A stretch of DNA of 32,127 bases. Origin: Colivivens sp964452915. Lineage in GTDB: Bacteria > Bacteroidota > Bacteroidia > Bacteroidales > Bacteroidaceae. The translations under genes and the position numbers were made by a program. The notes under the pieces were generated by a model. That model ran no database searches and was not told the origin of the DNA. It saw only the letters and a list, made by a program, of their open reading frames with translations. Location of the stretch: contig CAYVNW010000037.1 of NCBI GenBank assembly GCA_964452915.1, forward strand, positions 1-32,127, read 5' to 3'. Shown here one piece after another: positions 18,718 through 25,963 of this stretch; within the stretch, counting starts at the first letter, position 1, and each line of letters starts with the position of its first letter.

Positions 18718-19710
18718 ATGCTGAAATTACTTAAAACTATAACACTGGTAGCATTTGCAATGTCATCACTTTCAATGTCAGCCCAAGACCTGCTTGCAAA
18801 CAGAGCTCCGTCTGACAAGAAACTGACCGACTTGAAAGCTATCAAGATAAACAATACCTCCGCTTTTATCGACCTACATAATCCTGCCGGCAACATCTAC
18901 TCGACATGGGACAACAAATCAGCTCTTGTGGCACCAGGGGTCCTTCCTCCCAACTTCAAGGTTGACTTAAGAGGTTTCGTCATGCCTACACCAAGCCGCA
19001 AGATTACATCCAACTTCGGTCCGCGTTGGGGCTCTCAGCATAAAGGAATCGACATAAAAGTCTATACAGGCGACACAATATACGCAGCTTTCGATGGTAA
19101 AGTACGCATAACAAAATACAATGCCGGCGGGTGGGGCTACTATGTAGTAATCCGTCACCCTAACGGACTTGAAACCCTCTACGGACACTTGAGCAAGCAA
19201 CTTGTAAAAGAAGACCAGATTGTCAGGGCAGGTCAGCCAATCGGACTCGGTGGTAGTACTGGTAAGTCATCAGGTTCACATCTGCATTTCGAAACACGCT
19301 TGCTCGGTAAGGCAATTAATCCGGCTAAGATGTTCGATTTTACCGCACAGGACGTTACAGGTGACTTTTATGTCGTTAATACCGGTTCGGTACAAAACTC
19401 CAAGAATTCTGCTGTCGCAAGTACCCTCACAGTAGAGGAAGACAACGAAGAGAACAAAGAATATGTGATTGAAGCCACAAGAAACCACACTGCATCTAAA
19501 ATGCAGGAAAGCCACAACTCAACAACATCAAAGCAGGAATCGACAAAAGAAGCAGCGGTAAACAAAGAGGCTACTTACATCGTGAAAGATGGCGACAACC
19601 TATACCGCATTGCGGTCAACCACGGGCTGACACTAAAGCAGTTGTGTAAACTCAACGGGCTGAAACCCGACAGCCGCATCACACGCGGACAAGTACTGAA
19701 GTGCATGTAA
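18718..19710 (+). CDS. Secreted M23 (LytM-like) peptidase with C-terminal LysM domain
   Basis: This encodes 330 residues with signal peptide MLKLLKTITLVAFAMSSLSM and cleavage near SAQ. The M23 domain covers about residues 90-205. Its zinc and catalytic residues are visible as His108 and Asp112 in QHKGIDI, and His188/His190 in GSHLHFE. A Glu/Ser/Thr/Lys-rich linker (about 230-284) leads to one LysM peptidoglycan-binding domain at residues 285-330 (YIVKDGDNLYRIAVNHGLTL). With the complete motif it could be an active endopeptidase that cuts peptidoglycan cross-links, or an activator of amidases, in the periplasm. It follows ndk by 79 nt and ends at a strong terminator. Confidence 0.95.
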   Translation: MLKLLKTITLVAFAMSSLSMSAQDLLANRAPSDKKLTDLKAIKINNTSAFIDLHNPAGNIYSTWDNKSALVAPGVLPPNFKVDLRGFVMPTPSRKITSNFGPRWGSQHKGIDIKVYTGDTIYAAFDGKVRITKYNAGGWGYYVVIRHPNGLETLYGHLSKQLVKEDQIVRAGQPIGLGGSTGKSSGSHLHFETRLLGKAINPAKMFDFTAQDVTGDFYVVNTGSVQNSKNSAVASTLTVEEDNEENKEYVIEATRNHTASKMQESHNSTTSKQESTKEAAVNKEATYIVKDGDNLYRIAVNHGLTLKQLCKLNGLKPDSRITRGQVLKCM

Positions 19711-19753
19711 ACTGATACACAGACTGAAGATATAAATTAAACAAAGAAAGTTT

Positions 19754-19790
19754 TAATGCCCAAACTAAACGGTTTGGGCATTATTATTTT
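19754..19790 (+). terminator. Strong rho-independent terminator after the M23 peptidase gene
   Basis: A perfect 12-bp stem (19754-19765 with 19772-19783) and 6-nt loop TAAACG are followed by the T-rich run TTATTTT. It lies 44 nt after the M23 stop. Its T-run doubles as the -33 region of the next promoter. Confidence 0.9.
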
Positions 19791-19818
19791 GTCGGCTGAA
19801 TAAAATGTAGTACCTTTG
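19788..19818 (+). promoter_or_regulatory. Promoter of the DUF1599 gene and following cluster
   Basis: -33 TTTG (19788-19791), exactly 19 nt, -7 TACCTTTG (19811-19818). The start codon is 20 nt beyond the -7 box. The -33 element is embedded in the T-run of the preceding terminator. Confidence 0.85.
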
Positions 19819-19837
19819 TAAGCAAATAACAGAAGTT

Positions 19838-20380
19838 ATGGAAACCCCAGAACAATTTGAAACAGAGTTGGCTAAATGTCGTGAGGTATTCTCTAAAAAG
19901 CTATATGACTACGGTGCGTCATGGCGCATCCTCCGGCCATCATCAGTAACCGACCAAATTCTCATCAAGGCAAAACGTATCCGCAGCCTTGAAGTGAAAG
20001 GCGTGTCGTTGGTCGGTGAGGGAATCTACCCTGAATTCCAGGCAATAGTCAACTACGGCATAATCGGACTTATACAGCTCGAAAAAGGATATGCCGACTC
20101 AGTCGACATGTCGGCAGATGAGGCTCTTACATGTTATGACAAATACGCCAAGCAGGCATTGGAACTTATGCTGAGAAAAAACCATGACTACGATGAAGCA
20201 TGGCGAGCCATGAGAATCAGCTCATATACCGACCTGATTCTGCAGAAAATCAACAGAACCAAGGAAATCGAGGGCCATGACGGAAAGACGCTGGTTTCCG
20301 AGGGTATCGACGCAAACTATCTCGACATGATCAACTACTCCATATTCGGGCTCATCAAATTAGACTTCGACAAACAATAA
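19838..20380 (+). CDS. DUF1599 domain protein (two-repeat)
   Basis: This encodes 180 residues, cytoplasmic, with no signal peptide. It contains two copies of the same roughly 60-residue unit. The first reads YDYGASWRILRPSSVTDQI and ends NYGIIGLIQLE. The second reads HDYDEAWRAMRISSYTDLI and ends NYSIFGLIKLD. I recognise this as DUF1599, a family common in Bacteroidales. I recall it being listed as associated with nucleotide modification, but no reaction can be read here. The invariant Tyr/Asp/Trp/Arg residues in both copies suggest a binding site in each half. It begins the cluster ending at folE/dnaG and sits 32 nt before the DoxX-like gene. Confidence 0.88.
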   Translation: METPEQFETELAKCREVFSKKLYDYGASWRILRPSSVTDQILIKAKRIRSLEVKGVSLVGEGIYPEFQAIVNYGIIGLIQLEKGYADSVDMSADEALTCYDKYAKQALELMLRKNHDYDEAWRAMRISSYTDLILQKINRTKEIEGHDGKTLVSEGIDANYLDMINYSIFGLIKLDFDKQ

Positions 20381-20412
20381 CAAACATCGCAGGGCACAAC
20401 CGATACAAGGCT

Positions 20413-21534
20413 ATGGGTACACTAAAGACTATATTCACCAATGTCTGTAGATTCATTTTGGCACTCACATTTCTCTTCTCAGGATTTGTGAAGGCTAACG
20501 ACCCGTTGGGAACTGTCCTGAAAATAGAAGATTACCTCAATGCGTGGGGCATACACAGCATCCCAAGCCTGTTCATCGTCATGGCAGCAATAGCACTGGC
20601 ATTCTTCGAATTTGTGCTCGGTGTCTACCTCTTCTTCGGAATGAGGCGCAAATGGGTCTCAAAGATCACACTTGCATTCATTTCCATACTGACCCTGTTC
20701 ACCGTCTACATCTACGTAGCAAATCCCGTCAGCGATTGCGGCTGCTTCGGTGATGCTATCATCCTGACAAACGGACAGACACTGCTGAAAAACATCATTC
20801 TGCTCGCAGCCTCCATAGTAGTGGCAAAAGCCTACAAAGACCAGATACAGATAATCAATAAAAACATATACTGGATATTCTCCACTATTTTCGGCCTGGG
20901 AATAATAGCATACGCACTGTACTGCATCTATGCCCTGCCGGTCATCGATTTCCGTCCCTACAAAATCGGTACAGACCTGCGCCGATATTGCGTAGAAGGT
21001 AAAAGCCACCACCCACAATACGATGTGACCTTAGTGTACGAAAAGGACGGAAAGACAATCGAACTGGGAATTGATGAAGACGACCCCGACTCCACATGGA
21101 CTTACGTCGAGACTAAAAGAACAGAAGTGAAGGGGTTGGACAAAAACGACATATCCGACTTCTACATCCAAGAGGGCGATGCCGACATCACCGAAGACAT
21201 TCTGATGACCGACGGCTACGTATTCCTCCTGATTGCACCCGACCTGACGACAGCCGACGAAAGTATTATGGACAAAATCAACGACCTGTACGACTATACC
21301 CAACAGACCGACTTGGAATTCTACTGTCTCACCGCTTCCGACAAAGCATCCCAAGACCGGTGGACCGACTACACAGGCGCGGAATACCAGATATACACGT
21401 CCGACGAGGTCGCATTGAAAACAATGGTACGCTCCAACCCGGGGCTGGTGCTGCTGAAAGACGGAGTGATACAAAAGAAATGGAGCAGCTGGAACTTCCC
21501 CACAACCGACGGACTGACAGACTATATAAAATAA
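20413..21534 (+). CDS. DoxX/MauE-like membrane protein with periplasmic thioredoxin-like tail (BT_3928-type family)
   Basis: This encodes 373 residues. Four membrane helices are visible: about residues 8-24, 48-75, 80-103 and 143-170. The third ends at NPVSDCGCFGDAI, the Cys pair typical of the DoxX/MauE fold. The remaining 200 residues look extracytoplasmic: an acidic stretch, then a thioredoxin-like region (GYVFLLIAPDLTTADES; VLLKDGVIQKKWSSWNFP) without its CxxC. NCBI names such proteins after B. thetaiotaomicron BT_3928; that assignment is from memory. The MauE relationship suggests a role in periplasmic redox or disulfide chemistry, but that is inference. It is flanked by DUF1599 and tpiA, an order I recall from other Bacteroidales. 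Confidence 0.85.
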   Translation: MGTLKTIFTNVCRFILALTFLFSGFVKANDPLGTVLKIEDYLNAWGIHSIPSLFIVMAAIALAFFEFVLGVYLFFGMRRKWVSKITLAFISILTLFTVYIYVANPVSDCGCFGDAIILTNGQTLLKNIILLAASIVVAKAYKDQIQIINKNIYWIFSTIFGLGIIAYALYCIYALPVIDFRPYKIGTDLRRYCVEGKSHHPQYDVTLVYEKDGKTIELGIDEDDPDSTWTYVETKRTEVKGLDKNDISDFYIQEGDADITEDILMTDGYVFLLIAPDLTTADESIMDKINDLYDYTQQTDLEFYCLTASDKASQDRWTDYTGAEYQIYTSDEVALKTMVRSNPGLVLLKDGVIQKKWSSWNFPTTDGLTDYIK

Positions 21535-21569
21535 TTCAAACATAATATTAACATAAATCGATTAACGAA

Positions 21570-22328
21570 ATGAGAAAAAAAATTGTAGCAGGCAACTGGA
21601 AAATGAACAAGAACCTGCAAGAAGGCGTAGCACTCGCCACTGAACTCAATGAGACACTGAAAGCTGACAAGCCAAACTGTGATGTAATCATCTGCACACC
21701 ATTCATCCACCTCGCAACCGTATCGGGCATCATCGACCACAAGGTGATTGGCCTTGGTGCAGAAAATTGTGCCGACAAAGCATCAGGAGCCTACACAGGC
21801 GAAGTAAGCGCAGAAATGGTAAAATCCACTGGTGCCGAATATGTTATCCTCGGTCACTCTGAGCGTCGTGAATACTACCACGAGACACCGGAGATTCTGA
21901 AGGAGAAGGTCGACCTGGCTCTCGCCAACGGACTGAAAGTCATCTTCTGCATAGGCGAAAGTCTTGCACAAAGAGAGGCAAACGAACAGAATGCGGTAGT
22001 CAAGGCCGAACTTGAAGAAAGCGTATTCCACCTTTCAGCAGAAGCATTTTCAAACATCGTGATTGCCTACGAGCCAATCTGGGCAATCGGAACCGGAAAA
22101 ACCGCCACTTCCGACCAGGCAGAAGAAATCCACGCTTACATCCGCAGCATCATAGCAGGCAAATACGGTGAGGAAGTAGCAGAGAACACATCCATCCTCT
22201 ACGGCGGCTCATGCAAGGCATCAAACGCACCCGAACTCTTCGCTAAGAAAGACATCGACGGCGGACTCATTGGCGGAGCTTCACTGAAAGCAGCCGACTT
22301 CAAGGGTATCATCGATGCTTGGAAATGA
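21570..22328 (+). CDS. tpiA: Triosephosphate isomerase
   Basis: This encodes 252 residues, standard for the TIM barrel. The catalytic residues are all visible: Lys11 in GNWKMNK, His96 in LGHSERR, and Glu168 in YEPIWAIGTG, where the flexible loop 6 also begins. The phosphate-binding segments YGGSCKASNA and GGLIGGASL follow. It interconverts dihydroxyacetone phosphate and glyceraldehyde 3-phosphate in glycolysis and gluconeogenesis, in the cytoplasm. It follows the DoxX-like gene by 35 nt; no separate promoter was recognised. Confidence 0.98.
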   Translation: MRKKIVAGNWKMNKNLQEGVALATELNETLKADKPNCDVIICTPFIHLATVSGIIDHKVIGLGAENCADKASGAYTGEVSAEMVKSTGAEYVILGHSERREYYHETPEILKEKVDLALANGLKVIFCIGESLAQREANEQNAVVKAELEESVFHLSAEAFSNIVIAYEPIWAIGTGKTATSDQAEEIHAYIRSIIAGKYGEEVAENTSILYGGSCKASNAPELFAKKDIDGGLIGGASLKAADFKGIIDAWK

Positions 22329-22351
22329 TAACGCGGTCATGCTTATCAAAC

Positions 22352-22384
22352 ATTAACGCCCCATGTGGGCGTGTGGATTGAAAC
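22352..22384 (+). repeat. Solitary CRISPR-repeat-like element (type I-C style)
   Basis: This 33-nt element between tpiA and the SPOR gene has the form of a type I-C CRISPR repeat. A GC-rich 6-bp hairpin (ACGCCC 22356-22361 with GGGCGT 22367-22372) is followed by GTGGATTGAAAC (22373-22384), the conserved 3' end that becomes the crRNA 5' handle. No second copy and no array are seen within the window. It overlaps the leader of the SPOR mRNA. It could be an isolated remnant, a seeded insertion or chance resemblance; the combination of hairpin and 12-nt 3' match makes chance unlikely. Confidence 0.6.
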
Positions 22385-22404
22385 AAGTCAACAAAGACAG
22401 ACAG

Positions 22405-22953
22405 ATGAGAATTATTTCAACAATGGTTTTAGTCTTCATGGCCGCCTGTTCGGCCATGAAGGCCCAAACCTCATTTATGGACCAACTGGAAAAGCACGTT
22501 GCCGGCCAGGGAGTGATTGAAGTGGAACAAGACCCGCGTCTGACCGAGATCATCAACGGCGACGTTGTTGTTCCAAGCTCACTTGCCACCACATCAAAAA
22601 TCGACGCAATCACAACCGAGTCAAAAGTGAAGCAAGACGCCGATGAAATCAGAGGCAAATCGTCCGGCATGCACGAAAAAGTACGCGGCTACAGAGTACA
22701 AGTCTACTTCGGAGGCAACCAACGGGCCGACCAAGAGAAAGCCCAAAGAATCGGCAACAAAGTCGAGAACATGTTCCCCGAACTCCGTGCATACACCACA
22801 TTCGAATCCCTTCACTGGCGCTGCCGTATGGGCGACTTCACCAACTACGAAGACGCCTCGGCCTATATGCACAAAATCAAAGCAAAAGGCATAGCCGGAG
22901 CCATGGTGGTGAAAAGTGAAATCTACGTTTCGGTAGACCAAATCCAACGCTAA
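22405..22953 (+). CDS. SPOR domain-containing secreted protein
   Basis: This encodes 182 residues from the ATG at 22405, which begins the signal peptide MRIISTMVLVFMAACSAMKA; an earlier in-frame ATG at 22363 lies inside the CRISPR-like element and would add 14 non-signal residues. The C-terminal SPOR domain (about residues 100-182) opens GYRVQVYFGGNQ and includes a typical internal FESLHWRCRMGDFTNYEDAS. SPOR domains bind glycan strands of peptidoglycan lacking stem peptides, often at the division site, so it is probably periplasmic and cell-wall associated. It is followed by folE after 26 nt. Confidence 0.9.
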   Translation: MRIISTMVLVFMAACSAMKAQTSFMDQLEKHVAGQGVIEVEQDPRLTEIINGDVVVPSSLATTSKIDAITTESKVKQDADEIRGKSSGMHEKVRGYRVQVYFGGNQRADQEKAQRIGNKVENMFPELRAYTTFESLHWRCRMGDFTNYEDASAYMHKIKAKGIAGAMVVKSEIYVSVDQIQR

Positions 22954-22979
22954 TCGGTCAGTAAAAACATTATGCAGAC

Positions 22980-23570
22980 ATGTACAACATATCATTTGAA
23001 GGCAAAGAAGACCAACTAAACAAACTCAGAGACACAGTAAAAGACATATTGGACACCATCGGCGAAGATTCCAAACGGGAGGGACTTCTGAAAACCCCCG
23101 ACAGAGTCGCCAAATGCCTGCTCCAACTGACCAGCGGTTACGGGCAAGACCCTGTAGCCATATTGCAGTCTGCCATGTTCAACGAACAGTACTCCCATGC
23201 AGTTATACTAAAAAACATCGAGTTCTATTCACTGTGCGAACACCACATGCTGCCATTCTTCGGACACGTGCATGTAGCATACATACCCGACGGAAAAATT
23301 GTGGGACTCAGCAAAATTCCACGTGTCGTTGATATCCTGTCACACCGCCTGCAAGTACAAGAGAGATTCACACGCGAACTCTGCCAGTGCATACAGGACG
23401 CGCTCCATCCGCACGGAGTCATGGTTGTGGTCGAAGCACAACACATGTGCATGCAGATGCGCGGAGTGGAAAAACAAGGATCCGTAACCGTCACATCCGA
23501 CTACAAAGGCGAATACGACGAGAACGCCGGCCTGCGTCGGGAATTCTTCGACAGCATCAGAAAACAATAA
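22980..23570 (+). CDS. folE: GTP cyclohydrolase I (FolE type)
   Basis: At 196 residues this is standard length. The zinc ligands are visible in the SLCEHHMLPFFGHVHVAYIP segment (Cys and His) and the later Cys of QHMCMQMRG. The signature GLSKIPRVVDILSHRLQVQE is also present. The enzyme converts GTP to 7,8-dihydroneopterin triphosphate, the first step to tetrahydrofolate. It lies in a plus-strand run with tpiA, the SPOR gene and dnaG, and dnaG starts 16 nt after its stop. Confidence 0.97.
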   Translation: MYNISFEGKEDQLNKLRDTVKDILDTIGEDSKREGLLKTPDRVAKCLLQLTSGYGQDPVAILQSAMFNEQYSHAVILKNIEFYSLCEHHMLPFFGHVHVAYIPDGKIVGLSKIPRVVDILSHRLQVQERFTRELCQCIQDALHPHGVMVVVEAQHMCMQMRGVEKQGSVTVTSDYKGEYDENAGLRREFFDSIRKQ

Positions 23571-23585
23571 AATAACTTCATACCA

Positions 23586-25616
23586 TTGATCTCACCATCC
23601 ACCATAGAGCGCATCAGAAATGCCGCAAACATAGTCGACGTCGTATCTAAATACGTCACACTGCGCCGTGCCGGCTCAAGCTATCGGGGACTTTGTCCGT
23701 TCCACGACGACACCACCCCGTCATTCTACGTCTCTCCGTCACGCGGCATCTGTAAATGCTTTGCCTGCGGCGAAGGAGGCGATGTCGTCCACTTCATAAT
23801 GAAGGAAGAAAACCTGGGCTACTACGACGCACTTAAGTTTCTGGCGAAAATGTACGGCATAGAAGTAGAAGACCGTGAACTCTCGCCCGAAGAACGGCTT
23901 GCGATCAATGAGCGTGAAAGCATGTTCGCCGTCAACGAATGGGCAAGCACATACTTCCACGACATCCTGCTGCACTCCGAGGAAGGACAAACCATCGGAC
24001 TGGCCTACTTCCGCAGCCGCGGCTTCCGTGACGACATAATCGAGAAATTCCGCCTCGGATTCTCACCCTCCACCTACGACGCAATGGTGACCGCCGCACT
24101 CAAAGAAGGCTACAAAGAAGAATACCTGCTGAAAACCGGACTGACAGTCAGACGCGAGAACGGAACACTCTACGACAAATATCACGGAAGGGTCATCTTC
24201 CCGTGGTTCACCATCACAGGCAAAATCGTAGGCTTCGGAGGGCGTGTGCTCGACTCCAGAACCAAAGGAGTTTCACAGAAATACATCAACTCGCCCGAAT
24301 CCGAAATCTACCATAAGGCAAGCCAACTCTACGGACTCTATCAAGCCAAAAAAGCAATCTCCCGAGAAGACAACGTGTTCATGGTAGAAGGCTACACCGA
24401 CGTGATATCCATGCACCAGTGCGGAATCGAAAACGTAGTGGCAAACTCCGGAACAGCTCTCAGCATGGACCAGATATCCATCCTCCACCGCTTCACCGAC
24501 AACATCACCCTCCTCTACGACGGAGATGCCGCAGGACAGAAAGCCGCACTCAGAGGTACCGACATGCTGCTCTCACGCGGCATGCGCATCAAGATACTGC
24601 TGCTGCCCGACAACGACGACCCCGACTCATTCGCACGCAAACACAGCTCCGGCGAATTCCGAGAATACGTACGGTCGCACCAAGTCGACTTCATCACCTT
24701 CAAGACAAACCTGCTTCTCGCCGGCGCCAAAGGAGACCCCGACAAAATGTCCGACCTCATCCGAAGCCTCGTCGAATCAATAGCCGTAGTACCCGAGGAA
24801 ATCGAACGCTCCGTCTACGTACACCGTTGCAGCGAAATACTGCAAATCGACGAGCGCGTGCTGCTGCGCGCCATTCAGCGACAGCGCAAACACAACTGGG
24901 AACAAAAACAGACAGAAAAAGAACGGGAAGAACAGCGCAAGCACACACAAGTTACAGGAGAAGCATCCGTCACCAATGATGCCACAAACAGCGATGCAGC
25001 CCTGAGCGACGGCACAGCAACATCAGTAAGTCCGTTCACCGAACCCGAATCCGAAGTCAACCAGACCGACACCGGGCGCAAATTCAAAAAAATGGAGCAA
25101 GTCATCATGCAGGCAATCGTAGGCCACGGCGAACAGATGCTCGAATTCAAGGGAGCAAACGGTGAGACAGAGCCCTCCACCATCATCGGCTACATCAGCA
25201 ACGCCCTCACCGGCGCGGAACTGCAATTCCGCACCCCTATCTACGCCCGCATGTTCGAGGCAGTGGTAAATGCCGACCGTACAGACAACTTCGTAGCAAG
25301 CGAATACTTCCTCAACAGCCCCGAAGAAGAAATCAGTCAAGAAGCGGCAAAACTCCTGAGCGACCGTTTCCAATTCTCCCGTGAAGCCAAGGAAGCCGAC
25401 AACAAAATCCAGCCCGATGAAATCGTACGCATGGTAGTAGAATACAAGACAGTCGTCGTGTCAGCCGAAATCAACGACATCATGAAACAGATGAGCGATC
25501 CGGAAATCAAACAAGACCCCGTGAAAACCACCCGGCTCCTGCAGGAGCAAATGCGTCTCACCAAAATAAAGAAACAACTCGCCAAAGAACTGGGACAGCG
25601 AGTCATATCAAGATAA
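23586..25616 (+). CDS. dnaG: DNA primase
   Basis: This encodes 676 residues. The TTG at 23586 is the only sensible start, because the protein must include the family opening IERIRNAANIVDVVSKYV. The CHC2 zinc finger is Cys37, His40, Cys58, Cys61. The RNA polymerase core includes YHGRVIFPWFTITGKIVGFG. The TOPRIM metal site is Glu268 (MVEGYTD) with Asp312/Asp314 (DGDAAGQKAA). A Lys/Glu/Gln-rich, low-complexity linker (about residues 440-500) leads to the helicase-binding C-terminal domain. DnaG makes RNA primers at the replication fork with DnaB. Its codons are strikingly rich in third-position C compared with the CRISPR genes that follow. Confidence 0.97.
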   Translation: MISPSTIERIRNAANIVDVVSKYVTLRRAGSSYRGLCPFHDDTTPSFYVSPSRGICKCFACGEGGDVVHFIMKEENLGYYDALKFLAKMYGIEVEDRELSPEERLAINERESMFAVNEWASTYFHDILLHSEEGQTIGLAYFRSRGFRDDIIEKFRLGFSPSTYDAMVTAALKEGYKEEYLLKTGLTVRRENGTLYDKYHGRVIFPWFTITGKIVGFGGRVLDSRTKGVSQKYINSPESEIYHKASQLYGLYQAKKAISREDNVFMVEGYTDVISMHQCGIENVVANSGTALSMDQISILHRFTDNITLLYDGDAAGQKAALRGTDMLLSRGMRIKILLLPDNDDPDSFARKHSSGEFREYVRSHQVDFITFKTNLLLAGAKGDPDKMSDLIRSLVESIAVVPEEIERSVYVHRCSEILQIDERVLLRAIQRQRKHNWEQKQTEKEREEQRKHTQVTGEASVTNDATNSDAALSDGTATSVSPFTEPESEVNQTDTGRKFKKMEQVIMQAIVGHGEQMLEFKGANGETEPSTIIGYISNALTGAELQFRTPIYARMFEAVVNADRTDNFVASEYFLNSPEEEISQEAAKLLSDRFQFSREAKEADNKIQPDEIVRMVVEYKTVVVSAEINDIMKQMSDPEIKQDPVKTTRLLQEQMRLTKIKKQLAKELGQRVISR

Positions 25617-25831
25617 GCAGACAATATCCTGATTCCTCAGATTACTCACCACACACACCCGACACCTTTCCAAGGTGCCACATAAGCCGTACCGTCTTCC
25701 CGCATCATCGGCAGAACTCAAAAAGGAGTGTATCACTACATTCATCGCGACAATACAAACAAATAAAAGCCTCCACACTCATGTTTTTTCATGAATACCA
25801 TGTCACTATTAAATTCTTTTTGTATATTTGC
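25617..25831. other. Gap between dnaG and the CRISPR locus
   Basis: There is no gene. A short hairpin, CACCTT-TCC-AAGGTG (25663-25677), 47 nt after the dnaG stop has no T-tract and may be a weak dnaG terminator. The right part becomes AT-rich and carries the putative cas9 promoter at its end. No attachment site or direct repeat marking an insertion boundary was recognised. Confidence 0.5.
25800..25830 (+). promoter_or_regulatory. Putative promoter for cas9-cas1-cas2
   Basis: An exact -7 box, TATATTTG (25823-25830), is present on the plus strand. Only a weak -33 (ATG at 25800-25802, 20 nt before it) is seen. Transcription from here would cross the whole tracrRNA gene in antisense before reaching the cas9 start, about 127 nt on. 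No other plus-strand box was found between here and cas9. Confidence 0.5.
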
Positions 25832-25912
25832 AAAAAGAAAAAGGACGAGCAGAGCCCGTCCTAAATGTTTTCACAACGGAATAATCCTTATTGTGAATTG
25901 CTACAAATTAGT
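25832..25912 (-). ncRNA. tracrRNA of the type II-C system
   Basis: Read on the minus strand. The first 23 nt (25912 down to 25890) form an anti-repeat, ACTAATTTGTAGCAATTCAC plus three bases, that pairs with repeat positions 1-24 with one mismatch, one bulged base and one G-U pair. Next comes the nexus-type hairpin AAGGATTATTCCGTTGTG, close to the AAGG...CCGTTGTGA segment of other II-C tracrRNAs. The end is an 8-bp terminator hairpin (25861-25843, loop TCT) followed by TTTTTCTTTTT (25842-25832). Expected length is about 80 nt. It guides RNase III processing of the pre-crRNA and forms the RNA scaffold in Cas9. It is transcribed opposite to cas9 and lies inside the probable cas9 leader. Confidence 0.92.
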
Positions 25913-25916
25913 GACG

Positions 25917-25947
25917 CAAAGGTAGGACTTTATTTTATAATAACAAA
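25917..25947 (-). promoter_or_regulatory. tracrRNA promoter
   Basis: On the minus strand: -33 TTTG (25947-25944), exactly 19 nt, -7 TACCTTTG (25924-25917). Transcription should begin close to 25911, at the start of the anti-repeat. The site lies between the tracrRNA and the cas9 start codon. Confidence 0.88.
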
Positions 25948-25963
25948 ATATTTACTGATAAAA

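Noticed and set aside
24419..24979. 186-codon plus-strand frame inside dnaG
   Set aside because: It is extremely Arg/His/Pro-rich, a shifted-frame shadow of the C-rich dnaG codons.
25663..25677. CACCTT-TCC-AAGGTG as a firm dnaG terminator
   Set aside because: The stem is only 6 bp with no following T-tract. It is mentioned only as a possibility in the gap entry.
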